This document shows positions 30,813 through 41,060 of a DNA stretch of 64,000 nt, piece by piece. The notes under the pieces are model-generated. The model saw only the letters and a list, made by a program, of their open reading frames with translations, was not told the DNA's origin and did not search any database. How positions within the stretch are numbered: position 1 is the first letter of the stretch; the number at the start of each line of letters is the position of its first letter. Source of the DNA: Leishmania martiniquensis (lineage: Eukaryota > Euglenozoa > Kinetoplastea > Trypanosomatida > Trypanosomatidae); contig NC_090164.1 in the NCBI RefSeq assembly GCF_017916325.1, forward strand, positions 911,501-975,500, given 5' to 3'. Made by a program: the position numbers and the translations under genes.

Positions 30813-33800
30813 TCAGTATCTGCCGGAGCCCATGGCGTCGTACATATCCTTGTGAACCACACACTTTGGCTTCTTCTTGCCACGCAAGCCGGCTGGCAGC
30901 ACTGACAGCACCGTCTCCTTCACGAGTTTGCCGCGCGGCACCCACTTAGGTAAAGGACGGCGATTGTCCGCTAAGATGAAGAAGATGGCCGTGACCACCA
31001 GGGCGACGGCAACACCGGTGGTAGCGCCGATGGCGTACAAGTCCGTCTTGTCCCGCCTTTGCTTCGACGAGGAGTCGGCCGGCGGTGGGCCCTGACGGCT
31101 GAGTTGCGTCAGGAGTGGATCGATGTGCAACACACGGCGGAACTCTGTGGTGCTCGCCGCTGCTTCGCTGGAGTGGATAGAGGCCTCCACCACCACCTCG
31201 ATGTCGGCATCAACGCCTAGCGATCCAGGGATAAAGATGAAGGCATACACGACATCTGCTGCCGCCGCGGACGTCTCCATCTGTGTGCTGTAGGTGATTT
31301 TGCCGCTCCCTACGTCCGTCGCCAAGTCGCGGAAGGCGAAGAAGGGGTACCTCCACTGCCACCACTCACCCTCAGCCTCGCTGCCCGGAATCGCTACCGT
31401 GCCAGTGATGGGGTCCTTGTAGACAAGGTAGATGCGGGAGCTGTTGTGCACCACGTAAACGCTGCGCACCGTCACGTCACTCGGCTTGACGCCAGGCATA
31501 TTGACGGTAAAGAGCGCCCAGTCGCTCGGACCGTATGAGGAGCTGAGGTCGTCGATGCACAGCGGCGTCGCCGCGGCAACGCTCAGTGGGAACGGCTTCG
31601 ACGGCAGCGACCATCCGAGCGGGTCCAGCACTGGCCAGTAACTCCCGCTGCGGCACGTGCTGAGTCCACCCTCCAAATGCTGCGCATCCTTTGTGAGTCG
31701 GGAGACGTACAGGAAGAGGCGCAGGGTAAGCCGCTGGTAACTGTGGTCGTCCATGAGCAGTGCGAGCTGCACCGTGCCCTCGTAGTTGAAGGAGCGCGAT
31801 AGGGTCTCGTTGAGGCCGCTGCTGCCCGGCACAATGCCACGCAGCGTCATGTTTTGGTATGCCGTCTTGCAATCGCGCGTCGGGGAGAAGCCGGGCCGGT
31901 TGAACAGGTGCATTTTGCTGTCCGTGCAGTCGCCTGGTAATGTGGCGGGCCCTTTGAAGAGACGCACGCGGCCCTTTCCATCAGCGCAGTCGCCCTCCGG
32001 GAAGTGAGGGCCTGTGTAAGAGATTTCGGCCCCCTCCAGTGGTGCCACGCACTTCATCTTGGAGCCGGTGCACGTCGGGCACTGTTCAATGCTGGGTGAC
32101 ACCCACTCCTGTGACACCCACTTGAAGCCTTTCACGTGGCGGTCGCTGGCGTAGCTGGTCGTCATGTAAGAGTCCACAAAAGGGTATACGAGCATGTTGA
32201 GGCCGAACGCCCGGTCCTGCGTCTCGGTGTCCACGTAGGTGAAGAGCTCCGCATCGACAGAGAAAAGTGATTCCGGCACGCGCGTCTTGGTCACCGCGAC
32301 GAATTGGTTCAGGTTGATGAGAATGTCGTGTGTGCCGTAGTCCGTGTCGAACTGCCCCGGCTCGAGCCACGAACTCGCCTGCACGGCCTCGGAGTACAGC
32401 GTGCCCTGAAGCTGGAGGTGCCCCACAAACTTCCACACGGGCGACCCGTCATACCTCAGCATCTTATTCATCATCTTGTACGGGAACACGCCCGTCCACG
32501 TGACATCGCAGTCGTTCACGTCGACGGTCCAGCGGCCCAGAGAGCTGTTTGTGTCGTTCGCCGGGGTCAGCAGTGGAGCGTAGGCGCACGGGTTCGTGAA
32601 TGTGTCGCACCTCAAGTGCTTGCCGCCGAACTTGTGGTACCAGGACTGGCCAGAGTTGTAGAGGTCGCCTACGCTACCGTTGCCGGAGTCGAGAGAGAGG
32701 CTGGTCCACCTCCACACATCCTCACCCACGCCGGCACGGCCTTGATTGGCGAGGCAGCTCATCTCGAAACCTGGAGAGCTGGAGGCAACGCGACCGACAA
32801 AGTCCGCCGGCTCCATGTATGACTGCTTCGTCGGCGTGATAAGCTCAAAGGTTGGGAAGCGGACGCCGAGGTTACCGATAAGGCTGTAGACGAGGAGTAC
32901 GAGCGAATTATTGCACCACGTCACCGCCACGCCATCGGCCGGGAGGCCGTCCTTGCGCCCATAGCCGGTGCCAGGCGTGACGTCCCACATCTTTGCGTCT
33001 GGGTAGGTCTTCCACGCGTTCGCGTTACATGTGCCGCGGCAGGTGATCTGCCTGTTGGTGATGTTGGCATCCTCTCCTGGTTCGATTGGCGACAGTGTGG
33101 ATGTCGGGGTCAGCGTCCCTTGGCTCGACACGAGCAGGTAGGCCGTGCCGGCGCAGTACGGCTCACCCAGACAGTGCATGGTAAAGGTGAAGAAGTACTG
33201 CCCCTCCAGCCCCGCCGAGCTGAACATGAAGTCGCCGTTCAGCGTCAAGTCAAAGTGACCTTCCAGCGGGGAGGCACCGAGGGTGAAGTAGCGTCCGTGT
33301 AAGCACGGATCCTGACCGGTCATATTGTTCAGCGTCGCCTTCAAGACCGTGTGAGGGGGCGTCTCGTAGTAGTACACATTCGCGCACGGCGGCAGCGGCG
33401 CCCTAGTCGGAGGGGGAGTCGTGAGAGCGGCGTAGACCACGAACACCACCTGTGTGCGGCAGACGAACTCTCTAGCGCAGTACACGTCTACGAAGGCGTA
33501 CTCGACCAGCTCCGAGGTGGGCGCCACGTAGAAGAAGTTCCCCAGCAGGTTCACCTGAAAATGGCGCCCGGTGTCGCTGCTGCTGTTCAACAAAAGGTAC
33601 GTGGTGATATTACACGACGAGGAGGTTATTGGCACGAGGGTGCCGCTGATCGACTGCCCGGTCTCTACTTCGTACTTGTAGGATACGGGGCAGGTGGGGG
33701 TCGGCGCTGCCGTTGACGTTGTCGAAGGCGCCACAGTTTCGGTGGCCACGATAAGCACCAGCTTTGTCTGGCATAGGACCTCCCCGTCGCATTTCATCAG

Positions 33801-35048
33801 CACTGTCACCACCACGTCTTCCTCAGTGCTGGGGGCCTTGAATACAAAGGAGCCGTTTGCGCTGAGGGAGAGCCCCGGCACGGCGGAGAGAAGCGAGGCC
33901 AATGGGGCGGCACCCGTCCTGCACATGGCGCCGCTTTCCAAGGTGCCCTGCACCAACTCCCCAGGCGTCAGAGCGTAGCCGACAATGCTATTGGGGCAGG
34001 CGGCGGCGTCACGCGTCAAGTGAATTAGGATAGAGCCGCGGCAGATGCTCACGCCGTTGCACGCAACGAGGTACGGGATGCTTGTGTCCTGCGGCGTCGT
34101 ATCGATGCTGGTGGAGTACACGTAGCCCATGGGGTCTGACGGCTCGCTGACGACGGCCGTGCCCACAGACGGATCTTCGATCGTCGTGGTGTACGAGCAC
34201 ATGGTGTCGCGCACGTCCAGCAAGAACTGCCCAACGTAAACCTCGCCAACACGGTAGATATTGACGTGTTTGTTGTGTGAGCACCACGGTAGCTTTTCTG
34301 GTGGCACCGGTGTCGGGGAAGGCCCCAGCACGACGGCTATCATATCAACGCACACGGTAACGCCATTGCACTGTACGGTGTATCCCAGCGAGGTGTGTTG
34401 GCCAACCATGGCGGTGCTGGGGACAGCGTAGGTGTAGCAGAGCCCTGATGTGTTCAGCCTCACCGTGCCAACAGATGGCTCAGTGGTGATGGACACGCTG
34501 TAGGAGCAGCCAGCGTCTTCGATGTCTATCGGGAAGCAGTCAGTGGATGCCACGCCAACCGCATAGGTGCGCTCCTTGGACGCGTGCGAGCATGGGGGGT
34601 ACGAAGGGCTGGGCAGTGAGCTCTCCGAAAGTGTCGACGACGACGACGAAACCACCGTCTGAGGAACCGCGTACGTGACGGTCAACTGGCACGCGACCGT
34701 ATCACCGCACATCGCATTCAGCGTGAAAGTTGCCGGTGTGGGGCCGTTGACGCTAACAAGGTATGACCACAGCCCCAAGGGCACGACGGCGTGAGGGGGG
34801 GAAGGATCTTGCACGACGACGATGGACGCGGCCCCTTCGGTGGTGCAAAAATGAGCTCCCCGATGCGTGATTAGGCCCACCGACGTGGTGTCGAGAGTGG
34901 CCGTATAGGTGAAGCCATCTTCTTCACAGCGAGGAATGTCGACGGAGGACGCGCTCTGCCCACGCGCGGCGGAGGCGAGCAAGAGCAGCATTACAGCACT
35001 AAACCCCATGATGGCTCCATGGCGCAGCAACGCCGAGTGGCGCGACAT
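30813..35048 (-). CDS. Large type I surface protein with six Cys-containing repeats, 1411 aa
   Basis: Not recognised as a named family. A signal peptide is clear: basic start, hydrophobic core at about 13-29, likely cleavage after ARG near 30. Six repeats of about 90 residues follow, at roughly 38-128, 152-242, 255-345, 351-436, 453-540 and 555-642, joined by Pro/Ser/Thr-rich linkers. Each has an opening Cys, a second Cys, and ends with a C-x4-to-5-C signature such as CNGVTVC, CNGVSIC, CDGEVLC, CAREFVC or CLGEPYC. Some repeats carry an NGSFVF-like step before the last strand, as in bacterial Ig-like or cadherin-like beta-sandwich repeats. A Cys-rich unique ectodomain (about 668-1335) follows, then one transmembrane helix (about 1337-1360) and a basic 51-residue tail containing a KKKPK cluster. 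Many N-glycosylation sequons are present. The topology predicts a surface or flagellar-membrane receptor or adhesin; this is inference. Confidence 0.9.
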   Translation of the reverse strand: MSRHSALLRHGAIMGFSAVMLLLLASAARGQSASSVDIPRCEEDGFTYTATLDTTSVGLITHRGAHFCTTEGAASIVVVQDPSPPHAVVPLGLWSYLVSVNGPTPATFTLNAMCGDTVACQLTVTYAVPQTVVSSSSSTLSESSLPSPSYPPCSHASKERTYAVGVASTDCFPIDIEDAGCSYSVSITTEPSVGTVRLNTSGLCYTYAVPSTAMVGQHTSLGYTVQCNGVTVCVDMIAVVLGPSPTPVPPEKLPWCSHNKHVNIYRVGEVYVGQFLLDVRDTMCSYTTTIEDPSVGTAVVSEPSDPMGYVYSTSIDTTPQDTSIPYLVACNGVSICRGSILIHLTRDAAACPNSIVGYALTPGELVQGTLESGAMCRTGAAPLASLLSAVPGLSLSANGSFVFKAPSTEEDVVVTVLMKCDGEVLCQTKLVLIVATETVAPSTTSTAAPTPTCPVSYKYEVETGQSISGTLVPITSSSCNITTYLLLNSSSDTGRHFQVNLLGNFFYVAPTSELVEYAFVDVYCAREFVCRTQVVFVVYAALTTPPPTRAPLPPCANVYYYETPPHTVLKATLNNMTGQDPCLHGRYFTLGASPLEGHFDLTLNGDFMFSSAGLEGQYFFTFTMHCLGEPYCAGTAYLLVSSQGTLTPTSTLSPIEPGEDANITNRQITCRGTCNANAWKTYPDAKMWDVTPGTGYGRKDGLPADGVAVTWCNNSLVLLVYSLIGNLGVRFPTFELITPTKQSYMEPADFVGRVASSSPGFEMSCLANQGRAGVGEDVWRWTSLSLDSGNGSVGDLYNSGQSWYHKFGGKHLRCDTFTNPCAYAPLLTPANDTNSSLGRWTVDVNDCDVTWTGVFPYKMMNKMLRYDGSPVWKFVGHLQLQGTLYSEAVQASSWLEPGQFDTDYGTHDILINLNQFVAVTKTRVPESLFSVDAELFTYVDTETQDRAFGLNMLVYPFVDSYMTTSYASDRHVKGFKWVSQEWVSPSIEQCPTCTGSKMKCVAPLEGAEISYTGPHFPEGDCADGKGRVRLFKGPATLPGDCTDSKMHLFNRPGFSPTRDCKTAYQNMTLRGIVPGSSGLNETLSRSFNYEGTVQLALLMDDHSYQRLTLRLFLYVSRLTKDAQHLEGGLSTCRSGSYWPVLDPLGWSLPSKPFPLSVAAATPLCIDDLSSSYGPSDWALFTVNMPGVKPSDVTVRSVYVVHNSSRIYLVYKDPITGTVAIPGSEAEGEWWQWRYPFFAFRDLATDVGSGKITYSTQMETSAAAADVVYAFIFIPGSLGVDADIEVVVEASIHSSEAAASTTEFRRVLHIDPLLTQLSRQGPPPADSSSKQRRDKTDLYAIGATTGVAVALVVTAIFFILADNRRPLPKWVPRGKLVKETVLSVLPAGLRGKKKPKCVVHKDMYDAMGSGRY

Positions 35049-35135
35049 TTTTTTCCCTCGTAACGCACCCGTCTCTCCCCCTCTCTAAACAAAAAGAAAG
35101 GGAGGGGGAGAAAATGAACGAAGAAGAAGGTGATT
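35049..35135 (-). promoter_or_regulatory. Strong spliced-leader acceptor for the surface-protein gene
   Basis: On the minus strand a pyrimidine tract of about 40 nt with few interruptions ends in TTTTTGTTTAG, with the AG at 35086-35085. This gives a 36-nt 5' UTR and supports the ATG at 35048. Confidence 0.65.
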
Positions 35136-38100
35136 TTTTTTCGGGAAGCGACAGAGAGAGAGAAAGCGCGATGAGGACCGGGACGCGCGAGAGCGGAGGA
35201 GACTGGCCGACTCTCTTTCGGTATCGCACACACGCGCGCGCTACAAAGGGAGAAGAAGCACCGACGGGGTGAGAAAAAAAAAGAGAGGAAACCAATGAGG
35301 CAAACAATCAGGAAAGAATAGCGATGCCCCTGCAAAACCTCAATCGATCGCACACAGAGACACTGAAGACCCCCTCGCGCGCTTGCAGACTTGTACAGAT
35401 GCGCTGACGCAGAGAAGGCACGCACACGTGAGGAGGAGCAAAGATGCACCAACGCACAAAAGCGAAGACGCCGGCCCACACAAAGGAAGAGGACAAGAAC
35501 ACCACTGTCAACGACTACGGAAAACAAACGATGAAATAAAGAAAGAGGGGAAAAAGTGCGCCGGCAGCACAGCACGCTCACACGGAGAGGGTAGAAGTCG
35601 GGTGGTGGTGGTGGGAGAGAAGGGCAGCCCCGCGGGAAGCCTCTTTCTGTTTCTGTTCGTTGCGCTCCTGCTTTCCTTGTTAAACGTCACCGCCCGTGAT
35701 GGAGGAAACAAACAAACACACAGACGCATATATATATAAGAACGTTAGCTGACGTCTCCTGCACACCCCACTCTCCCTTCACCTCCGCTCTCTTCCAGTG
35801 CAGAGAGAAAGAGTGCCGGTGTCTGCGTATATGTGCGCGCGCGCGTGTGTGTGTGTGGCAACGGCACAAAGAAAACGCTAATACAAACGCGCAGCGGAAG
35901 TAGTGCACGAGGGGTGAAGAGGGGGAGAAAGAGGAGTTGAAAAGACTGGAAGGACGACTGCCTCTTTCCGTTAAGATGCTTTTAGCCAGTTCGAGTTCCC
36001 TCCCCGCGCACGACTCACGAGGCACCTAAGCACGTGCGTGTGCGAAGGCGACACTTTCGAGATAGAAAATGCCTCTCAGCTTCGATAATCTTTAACCGTT
36101 TAGCGCGGGGCGAGTGGCTCGTTCATGTAATTTATACTCGGCCGCGATCCTGCGTGCTTGCTGTTGGCTCGTTCGCTCTGCACGCGCTCTCCGCAACGCA
36201 CCCGAGAGTGGCGAACTTGAAAAGCAAAACGTTTAGACAAATCAGAGTTAGGTGTCTCTCAGAGGCAACGAGACGATGGCGAGCGTCTGCGAGACGACCC
36301 CAAATGAAAGCGCTGTGTACCACGCCTCTTCTCGAGTGAGAAAAAAAACAGGGGTCACTATGCGCTTGTGTGTGTGTGTGTGTCTCGGTATGGTATGACA
36401 GAGCGGAGAGAGCGGAAGAGACCCGCACGCGCACATACACACGCGCGCGAAGTGTGGAGCCGTTCCCTTCCGCGCAGAATAATGTGAGGTGAGAAAGGCT
36501 GGGGGAGCAATTGAGTGAGCGTGAGCGCTGCGCTGGTCGCAACTCACAGTCCCGCAGAACGACCACAAGCACCGCAACGGGAAAAAAGGGGGGCACAAGT
36601 AAGGGGAGACGTCTGACGACGGCGGTAGTCAAAGACACGAACGAAAGAACAGTGCACAGCTGTTCCGCTGTGTGAGTGCAGCCAATGGGCAGCGATGAGC
36701 GCGTGAGTATAATCGCGGCAAAGCGACAAAGAAGAAAAAGACGCAGGAAGTAGTGAGGAGACGCCGTAAAAGCAGCAGACGTTGTGGTTGCTCACGAGGG
36801 GAAGAGAGGTCTATGACAGGGCGCACGACGGTTCGAGCTGGCGCGTAGTAAATCGTCTGCCGATGCAGCCAAAGGTGTCGCTGATGATGAGTCGTGGCGG
36901 TCTCGGCGCTTACGCGTCCCTCCCCATCCCGCGTCGCGCGCCGCGAGAGCCGTGGTGAGACTCCGGACGCTGCGCCTATGCCTGTTCTTCTCCCTTCGCT
37001 TTCTTGTTTTTTTTCGTTTTCGAGGTTTCCTTCATCTCGGGCTTCAACAGCATTAATACGCCATACGTAAGCGGGCGGCGAGGCGGACCAAGAGAACACC
37101 GAAGGAGTCGAGGCACCGGACCAAAGAGCAGCCAAGAAGAGATTCGCAGATGGAGGACAGGACACATTCTGCCACAGTCAGCACCATCATCACCTCCAAA
37201 GTCGTTCCCTCCGCCACCGCGGCGCTCTTTTACTCTTCTTCTTGCCCTTTGTTTTCTCTTCTTCGCGGAAGAGGGGGAAGGAGGGGGGCATTCCCAGGCG
37301 AAAACAACGTCGACGAAAGCAATTCGCAGCGCCCGCCAAAGGGAGGCAGTAAAAAAAAAGAAGTCGGGGAGGGGGGAAGGGGGCAAATCGGCAACACCAA
37401 ACAGCAACGCCGCGCGAAACTTTACAAAAAGAAACAAAAAAGGGGCGACGTCGGCGGTGGGGAGGGGAGGGGGCAACAAGAGAAAAGCAAAGATAGACGG
37501 CAGGACAGAAGCACGCAACGCATTCTTTCCTCCTGCATACCTCCTCCACTCCTCTCGCGAGCAGAGATGAGGAACATCCACTTCTATACACACCGCATAG
37601 CACCAGGCAGCTCCGCCTTTTGTCGGAGAGCGCCCACGCTTGAGCACCAGCCTTACCTTGTATCAGCACTCTTCCTCTCGGCTGTCGGCTACACACGCGT
37701 TAAAAATCTCCGTCTCAGTTCCTTGTTCTCCTTTTGAGTGCGCCCAAAGCGTGTTCAAGGCGCACCCGGATGGATGTCGGCAGCATCCTCTTCCCTCCTC
37801 CACGTCAGGGAAATAGAAGAACAGAGCGAACTGTACACCACGCAAAGAGACGTGCTTTTAGCTTCGCAAGTGGGTGAGAGCGCGTATGATTCAGTCATAT
37901 ACACAGGCCGAGAAGAGAGAGGGATAAATGGAGCTCGACGTGCAGGAGACGGCATAGCCTCAGCGAAGGGGAGGAAGCTGCTGTGTAATGGTGCCCCCCC
38001 GGTAGTGCGCATGTGCTGCAGATTGTGGCGTGGCGTGCCGTAACCAAGGCATCATACACGCAACACGAAGCCGACGCCAAGAGGAGGCGAGACGAGAAGA

Positions 38101-38928
38101 AAAAAAAACAGAGGAAATCGAGTAAACGACAAATAAATCTGCACGGTCAACCACAACGGCATCGGCGCATCGAAAGTGCCTCTTCTGCTTCTTCGCGTCG
38201 GCCTCTTTCGCTCACGCCGTCCCCGCCCCCCCCCTCAACTACAGCGCAATGTGTGCACAAGCGACGGTGAGTCATTCGTTCTTTTCCCGCTCACTCCCCC
38301 GTTCTCTTAACCGTGCGAATCTGCTGTCGCGGCTCTCGTTCTTTCTGCGCTCTGTCTTTTCAAGCGCATTCCTATTTCCTCTCCGATACGAGCAACTACA
38401 AATTAGGCGACAGCATGGAGAGGGCGAGAGGCACCCAGCGCCTCATCTGGGCGTGTGCACGCCTCGAAATATCCACCGTGCGGCAGGGTCGAGGATGGCC
38501 GAGAGAGAGAAAATGAAAGGAGGGGGGAGGGGATGACACGTACCCTACGGCGGCGTGGCAACCGTCGTCTCGATATCAAAAAAGATTCAAGCGAATGGAA
38601 GCTCATCTGGTCAAACATCTGCGAGAACACATACTGAAAAAAAAAGCGAGCAGAAAACACGAGCACACGATCGAGTAAGAGAGCGAGAGAGATGAAAAGG
38701 TGATGATCATGACGCGTAAAGCACTTACACGCACATGCATACACGCACGCGTTCATAATGTCGAATCGGTATATATATTCATGTTTCTATCTGTGTGTTT
38801 GTGTGTGGACTCCCTGCACTCATGGAATATCAGTGGAATAGCGTCTCCGTCCTTGATACGCTTCTCCTCGAGACGACAACGATATGCACCTCGCGGTACG
38901 GAAGGTGCATCTGTATGAATGAAATAGC
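35136..38928. other. Spacer of 3.8 kb without a gene (dynamin 3' side)
   Basis: TG/CG alternation at 35833-35857, a TG run at 36367-36383 and several A homopolymers. Frames over 190 codons occur near 37.0-37.7 kb on both strands but are rich in Lys/Arg or Phe/Arg/Ser with no domain. It is probably a long 3' UTR of the dynamin mRNA. Confidence 0.45.
35833..35857. repeat. CG/TG alternating tract
   Basis: A run of alternating purine and pyrimidine, first GC then GT, which could adopt left-handed DNA. Only the sequence pattern is directly seen. Confidence 0.7.
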
Positions 38929-41007
38929 TTACACGGCCGAGGCTGTGTCCTTGGCGAGCTGGTAGTCACGCACGCTGTTGAGAGCATTCTGTGCCTTGAT
39001 AAGGGCCTCCAGCATCTCCTTAGCCGCCTTGCGCTGTGCCGCGATGCCCGGTGGCTCGGCAAGCAGGGCGTTGGCAGTCTTCTCCGAGTACAGCTCACGC
39101 ACCAGGCGTGCATAGACCTCCTCACGCAGGCGAGTGATCATTAGCAGTGTAATCGCCTTGGGCACCTGATCGGAGATGTTGCCTTTCACGATGGCAAAGT
39201 AGCCCTCCACCATCTCACGGATAGCGTTGTTCATGTGCTGCTCGTGCATCGTCATGCTATTGCCAAGCATAATGCGTGAGGGCACGTCGGTCATGTCAGA
39301 CTTGCCGCCAGCGCTCGCGAGGCTATCGATCCACCCCTGATCCCTCGACTTCTCCAGCTTCTTGTCATCTTTGCCGCTCTTCTTCTCTTCTTTCTTGGGC
39401 TCCTTGCCGCCCTGCTTCGCATCCGCCTGCGTACCGCCACTCGGCGGGACGTTCTGCTCACCCGCCTTCTGTTGCGTCTGGGGCTGCTCACCATTGGCGG
39501 CGCCATAGATGTTCGCGAACGCGCGCTGCGCCAGCTCCTCCATCATCGGATGCTTCACGTTAATGAAGCCTCGCTCGGCGCTGATGATGGTGCGCACATG
39601 CGCCGAGGTCGGCCCGCGGAAGTCGAGCAGCATCCTCTGGCAAATCGATATGATAGCCTCCTTGAGGTTGGGGTATCGGTCCACCTTGCTGGCACAAATG
39701 TCGACGATCTTAATCAGCTCCTCGTAGACAAACGTAACGCACTTGAGGGACGGCTCCTCGAGGCGGGAGATTTGCTGCTTCGACAAGGCGACAAACACCT
39801 GGTCGGAAGGGAACAGGGTGGCGTGCATACCTGCCATGTTACGTGTGTTGATGCGGATGTAGTCGTCCGTGAGATCCTTCTTGGCGCTCAGGCTAGTCAC
39901 GTATGTGGCGAAGCACTCGTGAAAGATGTAGTCCAGACGCGCCCCGCCGAGCAGCTCTTTCGTAGCATCTGTGATGCCGCCATCGATCGTCTGATTCACG
40001 GTGTCGCTGAACAGCTTAATCAAGTACAGCAGCTGTGCACTGGGCTCCGTGATGTCTTGCTCGAACATGCCCAGCTTCTCCATCTGCTTCTTGGTGGCCT
40101 CCATCAGCTGGTCCACGTGGCGCTTCAGATCTGGAATGACAGCTTTGATGTGCTCCAGCAGCAAGTTGTTCAGCTTCTTGCTGAGGTAGACAGTGCCGGC
40201 CTCGTCCGCGATGGAGGAGTAGATCGGTGAATTGACAAAGAAATCGCGCTCCGCCCGCCGGGCAGCCTCCATCGACTTGCGGTCATTGATATCCTGTTGG
40301 CTGCGGCACACCACGCCAACGAAGCCGTGGCGGAGTTGCAACACCTTGTTCTGCAACACGTCAAAGCAGTCCGTTCCCTTATCCATCAAGTCGATCTTCG
40401 TAAGCACGCCGACCGTGCGCAATCCCTCCGGGTCCAGCTGCTTCGCTAGGCGCAGCGACTGGCTCGTGGCAAGATCGGTGTTCGCAGGGGATATAGCGAG
40501 AATGATTGTGTTCTTGGGCGACACATAGCGCGTGACCATCTCCTTGATTTGGCGGTCAATGTCCTTTGGCTGATCGCCGACGGCGTTCATCACGAGGCCA
40601 GGCAAGTCGACAAGGGTCAGGTTCAGCACCATGTTTGAGTACACCTTAAGGTTGATCGCCTTATCCGTAATCGCTGACGGGCCGGCCACTTCGATCGTGC
40701 GGCGCGTGATTTCTTCTTGAATTTCGTTGAAGTTAAAGAACTTCTTGTTGGGAATGTGCAGGAACTCGCCCCACTCCTCAGTCTTGGACTTGGGCAGCTG
40801 CACGAGCTGCAGAACGAGGGGGCAGCGCGTCACGATGCCGGAGCCACGCGGCAAGAAGTCCTTCCCGACGATCGACTCCAGCACAGAGCTCTTGCCGCAA
40901 CTCTGACTACCGACGACGGCGATCTGGGGGAGGTTGAGCTTGATGTTCATCTTGACACCCGCAAAGGCGTCATGAAGCTCATTTATCACACTAATCAACT
41001 GGTCCAT
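38929..41007 (-). CDS. DLP1: Dynamin-like GTPase, 692 aa
   Basis: A dynamin-family large GTPase that assembles on membranes for fission. In trypanosomatids the dynamin-like protein acts in mitochondrial division and also in endocytosis. GTPase motifs: G1 GSQSCGKSS (33-41), G2 Thr60 in GIVTRCPL, G3 DLPG (134-137), G4 TKID (203-206), G5 near CRSQQD (234-239). The middle/stalk region follows; a low-complexity Gln/Lys/Glu-rich insert of about 55 residues takes the place of a PH domain. A GTPase effector domain occupies the last 120 residues. There is no Pro-rich tail, as in Drp1/Dnm1-type proteins. The frame is open for 161 codons upstream, but MDQLIS aligns with the family start and a strong splice acceptor lies 17 nt before it, so the shorter product is preferred. 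Confidence 0.95.
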   Translation of the reverse strand: MDQLISVINELHDAFAGVKMNIKLNLPQIAVVGSQSCGKSSVLESIVGKDFLPRGSGIVTRCPLVLQLVQLPKSKTEEWGEFLHIPNKKFFNFNEIQEEITRRTIEVAGPSAITDKAINLKVYSNMVLNLTLVDLPGLVMNAVGDQPKDIDRQIKEMVTRYVSPKNTIILAISPANTDLATSQSLRLAKQLDPEGLRTVGVLTKIDLMDKGTDCFDVLQNKVLQLRHGFVGVVCRSQQDINDRKSMEAARRAERDFFVNSPIYSSIADEAGTVYLSKKLNNLLLEHIKAVIPDLKRHVDQLMEATKKQMEKLGMFEQDITEPSAQLLYLIKLFSDTVNQTIDGGITDATKELLGGARLDYIFHECFATYVTSLSAKKDLTDDYIRINTRNMAGMHATLFPSDQVFVALSKQQISRLEEPSLKCVTFVYEELIKIVDICASKVDRYPNLKEAIISICQRMLLDFRGPTSAHVRTIISAERGFINVKHPMMEELAQRAFANIYGAANGEQPQTQQKAGEQNVPPSGGTQADAKQGGKEPKKEEKKSGKDDKKLEKSRDQGWIDSLASAGGKSDMTDVPSRIMLGNSMTMHEQHMNNAIREMVEGYFAIVKGNISDQVPKAITLLMITRLREEVYARLVRELYSEKTANALLAEPPGIAAQRKAAKEMLEALIKAQNALNSVRDYQLAKDTASAV

Positions 41008-41060
41008 GGCTGCGAGAATCCGTTCTGCAGGAAGAAAAATGAGGGACGAGGCACAATGGG
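41008..41060 (-). promoter_or_regulatory. Spliced-leader acceptor that fixes the dynamin start
   Basis: On the minus strand CCCTCATTTTTCTTCCTGCAG ends with the AG at 41026-41025, leaving a 17-nt 5' UTR. The mature mRNA would exclude the upstream in-frame extension. Confidence 0.65.
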
